Part shown: one piece after another, positions 24,349-31,245 of the stretch
Numbering within the stretch: position 1 is the first letter of the stretch
How the letters are laid out: the number at the start of each line of letters is the position of its first letter
Source of the DNA: Streptomyces stelliscabiei
GTDB taxonomy: Bacteria > Actinomycetota > Actinomycetes > Streptomycetales > Streptomycetaceae
DNA: 64,000 bases
Direction of reading: 5' to 3'
Assembly (NCBI RefSeq): GCF_014873495.1
Contig: NZ_JADBGF010000001.1
Span: 248,001 to 312,000, forward strand
Notes under the pieces: model-generated
What the model saw: only the letters and a program-made list of their open reading frames with translations
Database searches by the model: none
Told to the model about the DNA's origin: nothing
Position numbers and translations under genes: made by a program

Positions 24349-25820
24349 TCATGTCCCATACCTTCCCCGAAACCCACCGCCTGCTGAGCCACTTGTGGAG
24401 CGCTCTGGGCGGCGACGCCGAGCTCACGAGCAACGTCACCTTCACCGGCGAGGGGGCCATGCCCTCGCCCTTCGCGTTGACCGATCTCGCGGGCGCGTCC
24501 AACGCCCTTGTCGCCACCGCCGTGGGCGAACTCCTCGGCGAGGTGGGTGAGCCGCACCCCGCGATAGAGGTCGACCGCTACATCGCCAGCGGCTGGTTCC
24601 GCCTGCCCCTCGGGCCCTCGCAGCCGCTGGGCGAACCGCTCATCGTCCCCATGCCGGCGAACCTCGACTTCTTCACCGAACTGCCCACGGCCGACGACCG
24701 GTGGCTGCGTCTGCACGGCATTTTCCCCTCGGCCCGCGCGCGGATCGTCAAGGCCCTCGGTGTCGCCGACGACATCGACGCCGTCGCGGCCGTCGTGAAG
24801 GCGGCCCCGGCCGACGAGATCGAGCAGCGGCTCGTCGACGGCAACGCCATCGTCGCCGCGAGCCGGACGCCCGAAGAGTGGCTCGAGACGCCGGCGGGGC
24901 GCGCGGTCGACGCCGAGCCGCTGGCGGCGTACACCGAGCACCCGGCGTCGGGTTCCCTGTGGCGGCCCACTCCGGGCCGGCCCCTGGCGGGGATCAAGGT
25001 CCTCGACATGACCCGTGTGATCGCGGGCCCGGTGGGAACGCGGTGGCTCGCCGCGCTCGGCGCGGAGGTGCTGCGCATCGAGCGGCCCGGCTCCGACGAG
25101 GCCATCAGCCACGGGGGCCGCGGCGCAGAGATGGTGCTCGGCAAGCGCTGGGCCTTCCTCGACATCAAGACGCCCGAGGGCCTGGAGCAGTTCAAGCGTC
25201 TGCTCGCCGAAGCCGACGTCTTCGTCCACGGCTACCGGCCCGGGGCGATCGACGCGATCATCAGCGAGGAGGAGCGGCGCGTGATCAAGCCCGACCTCGT
25301 CGAGGTGGCCGTGCGTGCCTACGGCTGGACGGGCCCGTGGGCCCTGCGCCGCGGCTTCGACACCGTGGTGCAGTTCAGCGTCGGGCTGGCGAACGAGACG
25401 CAGCGGTGGGCGCTGGAAGACCCCGAGACGCGCGTGCCGATCTCGGTGAACGGGCTGATGGTCGACGCCTCGCGTCCCCGGCACACCACGGTCGAGGGGC
25501 TCGATTTCACCACGGGCCACATGATGGCCGCTGCGGCGATTCGCGGCCTGACCACGCGCGCCCGCACGGGCGCCGGATCGACGTGGAAGTTCTCGCTGGC
25601 GCGAACGGCCTCGCTGGTCATCAAGGACGCACGGTCGACGGCGGATCCGGGCCCGGCCATCCAGATCCCCATCGACGGGCCGTGGGAGGACCGCATCTAC
25701 GCGGGTCCGTTCGGCCCGGTCAAGCGGCTCGTGTTCCCGGTGCGGATCGAGGGGACTCCCCTGTTCTGGGAGCGCCCGGCCGAGCGCGTGGGCTCCGCGA
25801 CACCGAATTGGGCCTTCTGA
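24345..25820 (+). CDS. Type III CoA-transferase with long N-terminal extension
   Basis: 491 residues from the ATG at 24345 (AGAGGA five bases upstream, overlapping the previous stop). Residues 1-215 are an extra region rich in LPLGPSQPLG-type sequence that I cannot assign. Residues 216-491 hold the CaiB core: GIKVLDMTRVIAGPVGTRWL, ALGAEVLRIERPGSDE and KRWAFLDIKTPEG. The C-terminal lobe seems short, and the extension may replace it as a permuted or fused half. It is the third CoA-transferase gene of the operon. Confidence 0.82.
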   Translation: MIMSHTFPETHRLLSHLWSALGGDAELTSNVTFTGEGAMPSPFALTDLAGASNALVATAVGELLGEVGEPHPAIEVDRYIASGWFRLPLGPSQPLGEPLIVPMPANLDFFTELPTADDRWLRLHGIFPSARARIVKALGVADDIDAVAAVVKAAPADEIEQRLVDGNAIVAASRTPEEWLETPAGRAVDAEPLAAYTEHPASGSLWRPTPGRPLAGIKVLDMTRVIAGPVGTRWLAALGAEVLRIERPGSDEAISHGGRGAEMVLGKRWAFLDIKTPEGLEQFKRLLAEADVFVHGYRPGAIDAIISEEERRVIKPDLVEVAVRAYGWTGPWALRRGFDTVVQFSVGLANETQRWALEDPETRVPISVNGLMVDASRPRHTTVEGLDFTTGHMMAAAAIRGLTTRARTGAGSTWKFSLARTASLVIKDARSTADPGPAIQIPIDGPWEDRIYAGPFGPVKRLVFPVRIEGTPLFWERPAERVGSATPNWAF

Positions 25821-25849
25821 ACCGGGCACGCGATGCAGGAGGGGATGCC

Positions 25850-25894
25850 ATGAGCATCACGTCATCACCGGTCCGGCGCCCTCTCGAGCAGTAG
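25850..25894 (+). pseudogene. Truncated 5' end of an unknown gene at the island's right edge
   Basis: GGAGGGG is followed by an ATG and 14 codons (MSITSSPVRRPLEQ), then a stop right where integrase-like sequence begins on the other strand. This looks like the first codons of the next operon gene, cut off by recombination. No function can be assigned. Confidence 0.4.
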
Positions 25895-25929
25895 TCGAAG
25901 CTGAGGAACGTCCTGCACGGGATCCGTGG

Positions 25930-26510
25930 GAAGGCAGTCGTCGCTGCGCAGTCCGGAGAACAGCCAGGTCAGCGTGAGCGCCGAACCAAGTCCATTAAGG
26001 CAGTAGCTGCCGGCGGGGTCACCAGGTAGGTCAGCGGCTTGCAGGTTCAGCCCAGCCCAGCTCGGCCCACACCTCGTCGGCGATCCCCCTGGGGTCGGCG
26101 CCGATCAGCGCGGCGACGCGGCGCGGCACTGCCAGCGCGCGGGCCGGGTCGAACCGGCGGGGAATCCACTCCCACTCCTGCAGATCGCGGAAGATTGCGC
26201 GGACGGCCATCAGATTGTGGGACTTGGTGCGCGGAGAGATCGGTTTGCCGACACGGCCGCGCAAGTGGTCGCGCCGCTGCACGTAGTCACCGACGCTCAT
26301 GCGGCCCACCGCCGCGACCCGGGCGGCGCAGGTCGCCCACGTCCACTGCGCCGGTTCGTGGATCTCTGGGTGCTCGGCGGCCGGCTAGCGGCCTGCCTTG
26401 GCCACGACTGTGCGGATGATCGAGCGGACCTTGGGCGTCAGCGTCGAGGTGTCGTGTCAGCGCTGGATCCAATCCGCCCAGGCAGGATCGGTGCCCGCAA
26501 TGGCAGGAGC
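25930..26510 (-). pseudogene. Degenerate tyrosine recombinase/integrase fragment
   Basis: One frame reads TPKVRSIIRTVVAKAGR, then ATCAARVAAVGRMSVGDYVQ, then VRAIFRDLQEWEWIPRRFDP. TGA (26457-26459) and TAG (26385-26387) fall in the frame. After a shift near 26055 it continues as LNLQAADLPGDPAGSYC and LTLTWLFSGLRSDD. This matches the large integrases that occur in actinobacterial tnpABC-like triplets. Both ends are missing. It borders the CoA-catabolic island on the right and may be a relic of its transfer. Confidence 0.75.
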
Positions 26511-26625
26511 AGGGTTGAAACCCGGCCGCGTGGGCACGGGACCTGTCCCGGACTCCTCTCCGCAGCGATCGACGCCTCAGGCCAGGTGTCCGGGAATCCG
26601 GCCGGGCCCCTGGATCCCTCGCGCT

Positions 26626-26652
26626 CGACTGATCGCATGGCGCGATCAGTCG
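26626..26652. promoter_or_regulatory. 11-bp perfect inverted repeat upstream of P450 operon
   Basis: CGACTGATCGC and GCGATCAGTCG flank a 5-bp centre, ATGGC. It lies 102 bp before the P450 start. Length, symmetry and spacing are those of a dimeric repressor site. No cognate regulator gene is adjacent, so it may act in trans or have been lost with the recombination to the left. Confidence 0.65.
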
Positions 26653-26689
26653 CGTACGCAACCTGCTCGGTGTTCCCGATTGCGGTAAC

Positions 26690-26699
26690 CAACTAGTTG
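26690..26699. promoter_or_regulatory. CAACTAGTTG palindrome before P450 operon
   Basis: CAACTAGTTG is a perfect 10-bp palindrome, 55 bp before the P450 start and flanked by GTAA and TTAC. It shares the CAAC/GTTG arms of the island operator but with 2 instead of 6 bases between them, so binding of the same TetR protein is uncertain. Confidence 0.4.
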
Positions 26700-26754
26700 A
26701 TTTACTGTGTGCGCGAGGTCTACGCCGACCTCCCGTCGCCTCAAGGAGGATGCG

Positions 26755-27978
26755 ATGTCGACGACCGCTCAGGCCCTGTTGCCTGATCTGACCGACCCCG
26801 CAAGTTTTCAGGATGCAGTGCCGTTCGACGCCTTCGACCACATGCGAAGCCAGCCTGGCTTCTACTGGCAGGACGCATCGATCGGCGTCGCGAACGGTGG
26901 CTTCTGGGCCGTCACACGGTTCCAGGACATTCTCGACATCGAAGCGCGGCCCGACCTCTTCAGCTCCGTCCCGGGCGCGGCTTGGCCGGGCACCAACCTG
27001 CCTGCCGATCCGCAGCTCAACCCCAACATCGACCTGTTGATGCACATGGACCCGCCCCGCCACAGCTCGGTGCGTCGCGTCGCGGCGAAGGCGTTCGGTC
27101 CCCGGGTCGTGAAGAACTTCGACCCGTGGGTCCGCGAGATCGTGGTCGAGACGCTGGATCACATCGGCACGCTCACGTCCTTCGACTACATCACGGAGGT
27201 CGCTCAAGTCGTTCCGGCCCTGGTGATCGCGCAGATCCAAGGGGTGCCGCGTGAGCAGCGGCAGTGGATCGTCGATCGCACGCTCGACGCGTTCGCTGCA
27301 CAGGGGACGGGTGACCTCGCCCAGACGGCAGAAGCGATCGAGAAGACGATGGCGTACTACCGCGAGGAGCTCATCCCTCTGAAGCTCAGGGAGCCGCAGG
27401 ACGACATGACGACCGTGATCGCCCACGCGATCGAGCGAGGCGACGTCACGATCGACGAGGGCCACAGCTTTCTGAACCTGCTGCAGGGCGCCGGCTTCGA
27501 GACGACGCACACGTTGATCGGTCAATCGATGCGGCTATTCCTCGAGGATCCGGAGGTCGCGGAGAGGACGGTGCGTGGCATCGACGAACTGGGCCCCGAC
27601 AAGGTAGTCGACGAGTTCCTGCGCATTATCACGCCAGCCATGTTCATGTCACGGACGGCGACCGAGGACACCGTGGTCGGCGGCCAGGAGGTGCGCAAGA
27701 ACGACCTCTTCAACCTGTACTTCATCGCGGCGAACCGCGACGAAAGGGTGTTCGATCGCCCCGATGAGTTCGACCCGTGGCGCACGGAGACGGCATCGCT
27801 GACGTTCGGTTCGGGAACACATCGCTGTATCGGCAACGCGCTCGCGAAGCTGGAGTTGCGGATCCTCTTCGAGGAGATGTCGAAGCGCGGGTTCTCGCTC
27901 AGGCTGGACGGTGAGCCGCAACGCGGCCGGTCCGTCTTCATCAATCAGATCCGATCCCTTCCGGTGGCCTGGTCATGA
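26755..27978 (+). CDS. Cytochrome P450 (class I, ferredoxin-dependent)
   Basis: 407 residues from the ATG at 26755, preceded by AAGGAGGA; an earlier in-frame start at 26707 lacks a site. MHMDPPRHSSVRR is the conserved B/C-helix stretch, LLQGAGFETTHTLI is the oxygen-activating I-helix with Glu-Thr, ExxR is EFLR and the haem loop FGSGTHRCIGNALAKLE has Cys358. It resembles soluble bacterial P450s acting on terpenoids, steroids or fatty acids. It leads a self-contained operon with its redox partners; its stop overlaps the SDR start. Confidence 0.95.
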   Translation: MSTTAQALLPDLTDPASFQDAVPFDAFDHMRSQPGFYWQDASIGVANGGFWAVTRFQDILDIEARPDLFSSVPGAAWPGTNLPADPQLNPNIDLLMHMDPPRHSSVRRVAAKAFGPRVVKNFDPWVREIVVETLDHIGTLTSFDYITEVAQVVPALVIAQIQGVPREQRQWIVDRTLDAFAAQGTGDLAQTAEAIEKTMAYYREELIPLKLREPQDDMTTVIAHAIERGDVTIDEGHSFLNLLQGAGFETTHTLIGQSMRLFLEDPEVAERTVRGIDELGPDKVVDEFLRIITPAMFMSRTATEDTVVGGQEVRKNDLFNLYFIAANRDERVFDRPDEFDPWRTETASLTFGSGTHRCIGNALAKLELRILFEEMSKRGFSLRLDGEPQRGRSVFINQIRSLPVAWS

Positions 27979-28862
27979 GCGCGGTGGAGACGAGCCTGGA
28001 CGGCCAGACGGCTCTCGTGACCGGAGCCGCCACCGGCGTCGGCAAGGCCATTGCGACAGAGCTGGCGCGCCGTGGAGCGTTCGTGGTCGTGAGCGACATC
28101 GACGACGAGGGCGGACGGAGGGCGGCCGCGGACATCAACGGGTCCGGTGGACGCGCAACGTACGTCCACGCCGACGTGACGTCGACCACCGACCTGGCGG
28201 GCGTGCTGAAGGCGGCCGGAGTAGCCCAGGACGGCCTCAATATCGTGGTGGCCAACGTCATGGGGGGAGGCGCTTCCGGCTCAATCTGGGAGACGGATCC
28301 GGAGACCGCCCGACGCACCTTCGACATCATGGTGTTCGGTGTCTACAACGTGATCCGCGCATTCGCGCCGGCTCTGATCGGCACGTCCCGTTCCGGGTCC
28401 CCGGCCCGCCTCCTGGTCGTGGGGTCCGAGCACTCACTCGGCGTGCCGCCGCATGTCTTCCCCGCCAGCGTTTATACGGTGGCGAAGTATGCGTCGCTCG
28501 GGCTGGTGGATACGGCCCGGCGCGACTTCGCCGACTCGGGGGTCTCAGTGACTCTGCTCGCCCCGAGCTGGGTGAGGACCGAGAAGCTGGTCGAGCTGAT
28601 CCACTCATCGCGCGAACTCGCCGAAGCCATCGAGCCGAACGCTCAGAACGCCGACGAGGTCGCCCGGCAAGCGGTTGACGGCCTGATGAAGGGCGACTAC
28701 ATCACCGCCACCAACCCCGTGACCCGGGAGTTCGCTCTCGAGCGTGCGCGTCAGGTCATGGCGTCGGTCCAAACGTTGCCCGTCGTCGGTCCTTCCGACG
28801 ATGCGTCTGTGCACGACGGCACCGGTGATACCGCGAAGTGTCCTGTCGCCGGGCACATGTGA
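27975..28862 (+). CDS. Short-chain dehydrogenase/reductase
   Basis: 295 residues, ATGA-coupled to the P450. TGAATGVG at about 17-24, with VVSDID after beta-2 (NAD type). The NNAG position reads ANVMGG, the catalytic Ser is in VVGSEHS and YTVAK gives Tyr/Lys. The longer C-terminal tail ends with KCPVAGHM. It probably oxidises the alcohol made by the P450. The changed NNAG region sets it apart from FabG-like SDRs. Confidence 0.85.
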   Translation: MSAVETSLDGQTALVTGAATGVGKAIATELARRGAFVVVSDIDDEGGRRAAADINGSGGRATYVHADVTSTTDLAGVLKAAGVAQDGLNIVVANVMGGGASGSIWETDPETARRTFDIMVFGVYNVIRAFAPALIGTSRSGSPARLLVVGSEHSLGVPPHVFPASVYTVAKYASLGLVDTARRDFADSGVSVTLLAPSWVRTEKLVELIHSSRELAEAIEPNAQNADEVARQAVDGLMKGDYITATNPVTREFALERARQVMASVQTLPVVGPSDDASVHDGTGDTAKCPVAGHM

Positions 28863-28894
28863 CGTCCTGACGGCACCGATAGGGAAGTAGCGAA

Positions 28895-29218
28895 ATGCCC
28901 GAAGTTACCTTCACGCAGCCCAGCGGGGAACGCATCACCGTCTCGGCCGATGTGGGCCGAAGCTTGATGAAAGTGGCGGTCGAGAATCTCGTAGCTGGCA
29001 TCGTCGGTGAGTGCGGAGGAGACCTGTCCTGCGCTACGTGTCACGTCTTCGTCGACGATCCGTGGCTGGCGAAGCTGCCCCCGATGACGGCGGAAGAGGA
29101 GCAGATGCTCGACGTGACCGCGGAGGAGCCGACTGCCGCCAGCAGGCTCTGCTGCCAGATCACCCTGACGGAGGACCTGGACGGCTTGTCGCTCCACGTC
29201 CCCGAGACGCAGCGATGA
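28895..29218 (+). CDS. 2Fe-2S ferredoxin (adrenodoxin/putidaredoxin type)
   Basis: 107 residues with Cys40, Cys46, Cys49 and Cys87 in the C-x5-C-x2-C-x37-C spacing (ECGGDLSCATCHVF and SRLCCQI). An additional Cys86 precedes the last ligand. It carries electrons from the reductase that overlaps its stop to the P450 at 26755. Confidence 0.95.
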   Translation: MPEVTFTQPSGERITVSADVGRSLMKVAVENLVAGIVGECGGDLSCATCHVFVDDPWLAKLPPMTAEEEQMLDVTAEEPTAASRLCCQITLTEDLDGLSLHVPETQR

Positions 29219-30468
29219 CCGCCGACAGCGACCTCCTGATCATCGGCGGGGGGCAGGCTGCCGGAGAGCTGGCCGCCGCCCTGCGATCTCGCGATTGGGG
29301 TGGCAGCATCGCCATCGTCGGGGAGGAGGACCACGTCCCCTATACCCGACCGCCGCTGTCGAAGGCATACCTCCGAGGGGAGGTCGAAGCGGCCGACCTC
29401 TACCTGCGCCGGCCCGATTTCTACGATCGCCACGGTATCGCGGTCTCGGCCGGTGTCGCCGTGGCCGACGTCGACGTCGAGGCTCAGACCGTGACCCTCG
29501 ACGACGGACGTGTCCGGACCTGGCGGAAGCTGGTCTTCGCGACCGGCGGCCGACCGCGACGGCTGCCGGACTCCATCCTGCGATCGGCGCCCAACGTTCA
29601 CTACATCCGCACGTTGGCCGACGTCGACAGGCTGAAGGCGGTGCGAACGGACGGCGCGTCCTTCGTGGTCGTCGGCGGGGGCTATGTCGGACTCGAGATC
29701 GCATCGGTGCTCCGCTCCCTCGACGCTCAGGTGACGCTTGTCGAGGCTGCAGATCGCCTGTTGGGCCGGGTCACATCGCCCGTCGTGTCGGAATTCTTCC
29801 GGCGCCTCCATCGCGACCGAGGCGTCGACGTGCGCGTCGGCACGGCGGTCGTCGAGTACCAGTACTCCGACGCCGGGAACGTGATCGGAGCCGTCCTGAG
29901 TGACGGCTCGCGGGTTGCCGTGGATCAGCTCCTCGTGGGAATCGGAATGGTTCCCAACGACGAGTTGGCGGCGCGCGCCGGGATCGACGTGGACGGTGGC
30001 ATCCTGGTCGACCGCTTCTGCCGGACCAGCGCGAACGACGTGTTCGCGGTCGGCGACGTCGCGAAGGTCACCGATCTCGACGGCCAAGCGCCGAGGAGAC
30101 TGGAATCGATGCCGAACGCGGTCTCCCACGCCCGCGTCCTCGCCGATTACCTCTCGGGAGTGGAACAGCCGGCCGTCGACCCGCCCTGGTTCTGGAGCGA
30201 CCAGTACGATATCAAGCTTCAGGCCGCCGGCCTCGTCGTCCCGGACGACGAGCTGGTCATCCGGGGCAACCCCGACGAGCGCAGGTTCTCGGTTTTGTAC
30301 CTGTGCGATGGAGTCGTCACAGCCGTAGACGCGATCGGCTCGCCTGCCGACTACGCGGCGGCGCGGAAACTCATCGCGCAGCGCGTCCCGGTGGACGCCG
30401 GCATCGCCGCGGATCCGGGCCGCCGCCTTCTCGAGGCTGCGCTGGCGAGTGCCGGCACCACGGACTGA
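29215..30468 (+). CDS. NAD(P)H ferredoxin reductase (FAD, putidaredoxin reductase type)
   Basis: 417 residues. IIGGGQAAGELAAAL binds FAD, YTRPPLSKAYL is the family motif, VVVGGGYVGLEIASVL binds NAD(P)H, and VFAVGDVAKV closes the FAD site. It starts with an ATGA overlap on the ferredoxin. With the P450 and ferredoxin it completes a three-part class I system, ended by the terminator at 30518. Confidence 0.94.
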   Translation: MTADSDLLIIGGGQAAGELAAALRSRDWGGSIAIVGEEDHVPYTRPPLSKAYLRGEVEAADLYLRRPDFYDRHGIAVSAGVAVADVDVEAQTVTLDDGRVRTWRKLVFATGGRPRRLPDSILRSAPNVHYIRTLADVDRLKAVRTDGASFVVVGGGYVGLEIASVLRSLDAQVTLVEAADRLLGRVTSPVVSEFFRRLHRDRGVDVRVGTAVVEYQYSDAGNVIGAVLSDGSRVAVDQLLVGIGMVPNDELAARAGIDVDGGILVDRFCRTSANDVFAVGDVAKVTDLDGQAPRRLESMPNAVSHARVLADYLSGVEQPAVDPPWFWSDQYDIKLQAAGLVVPDDELVIRGNPDERRFSVLYLCDGVVTAVDAIGSPADYAAARKLIAQRVPVDAGIAADPGRRLLEAALASAGTTD

Positions 30469-30517
30469 GGGTACAGCCGAGCCGACCGTTGAGACCAGTT
30501 CTCATGCCGACCAGGGC

Positions 30518-30551
30518 TGACGGGTCGGGGAGGCTTCTCCCTGACCCGTCA
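30518..30551 (+). terminator. Hairpin terminator of the P450 operon
   Basis: TGACGGGTCGGGGAG pairs with CTCCCTGACCCGTCA over 15 bp (one G-U) around a GCTT loop, 50 bp after the reductase stop. It is nearly symmetric and may also stop transcription from the right. Confidence 0.8.
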
Positions 30552-30552
30552 C

Positions 30553-30741
30553 TTATGCCGGCGTGGCAATACCGAGCACACTCAGCACGAGGCCGAGCAC
30601 GCCGAGGACGAGTACCACGGCGTCCGCCCTGACACCCGGATTGCGCTGAACACTCCCGTTGTCGGCGTACACCTGAACGTGGCCCGGCAAGATTTCCGTG
30701 AAGCAGGCGCATGCCACCGTGCGCCGGTGACGCTCCGTCAC
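30553..30741 (-). CDS. Possible small membrane protein or remnant
   Basis: 62 codons; the last third (VVLVLGVLGLVLSVLGIATP) is a good transmembrane helix and the first part is unremarkable. Its start overlaps the end of the ISL3 remnant upstream, so it may be a chance frame or the 3' end of an interrupted gene. Confidence 0.3.
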   Translation of the reverse strand: MTERHRRTVACACFTEILPGHVQVYADNGSVQRNPGVRADAVVLVLGVLGLVLSVLGIATPA

Positions 30742-30962
30742 ACATAGCGGCGTCGGAGCAGGGCCATGAGGATGACACGGTGGCGGAGCAGCGGGACTCC
30801 CGCGCGTCCGGCCATGATCCGCTTCTGGAGCTTCAGATCGGTGATGCGGCCTTCATCGACGCCGGAGTTGAACCGGGTGGTGATGCCCTGCACGACTGCG
30901 GCTGGTGCTCGCGGATGGCTTTGGCCAGGCTGGCCAGGGCCGGGATATCACGCCACAACTGA
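30738..30962 (-). mobile_element. ISL3-family transposase C-terminal remnant
   Basis: DIPALASLAKAIREHQP and, after a one-base shift near 30900, GITTRFNSGVDEGRITDL and LQKRIMAGRAGVPLLRHRVI form the C-terminus of ISL3-type transposases, ending at a TGA at 30738-30740. The N-terminal two-thirds is absent. It abuts a deleted aldehyde dehydrogenase piece. Confidence 0.75.
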
Positions 30963-31113
30963 TCCCCACCGTGCCCGACTCGAGTGCCGCACCAACGCGC
31001 AGCGCCCGTTCCAGATCACGGGTGTAAATCTCGGCACGCTCGCGAGCCGGGGTGGCGGCCCACTCGGGCTGCGCCTTCGCTGCGGCATCCAGCGTGCGGA
31101 CGCCATCGGCGGA
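30943..31113 (-). pseudogene. Aldehyde dehydrogenase remnant with large internal deletion
   Basis: DAAAKAQPEWAATPARERAE is the N-terminal helix region of succinate-semialdehyde-type dehydrogenases. It runs straight into TRDLERALRVGAALESGTVG and ISCGVIS, which belong near the C-terminus. About 300 codons including the catalytic Cys are missing, yet the frame is kept. It lies between the group II intron and the ISL3 scrap. Confidence 0.7.
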
Positions 31114-31184
31114 GCCGGCCGGTTGAGTCGGCCTGGAGCGCGGTGCCAGTGTTGCCACCGGCCCGTTTCTCCAGGCCGCTCGCC

Positions 31185-31218
31185 GAACCCGGCGTACCCG
31201 TTACCGAGTACCGGGCTC
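31185..31218 (-). ncRNA. Group II intron domain V
   Basis: On the minus strand the 34-nt hairpin opens GAGCCCGG and closes CCGGGTTC, with an upper stem CTCG-GTAA-CGGG carrying a GNRA loop and a CG bulge. The AGC triad near the 5' side is intact. Length and layout are exactly those of the catalytic domain. Confidence 0.85.
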
Positions 31219-31245
31219 TCCACAGTTCCTGCCGTGGGCTGTTCG

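Noticed and set aside
26690..26699. CAACTAGTTG as a sixth site of the CAAC-N6-GTTG regulon
   Set aside because: The spacing between the arms is 2 instead of 6, which would place half-sites on another face of the helix, so it was not counted as a member.
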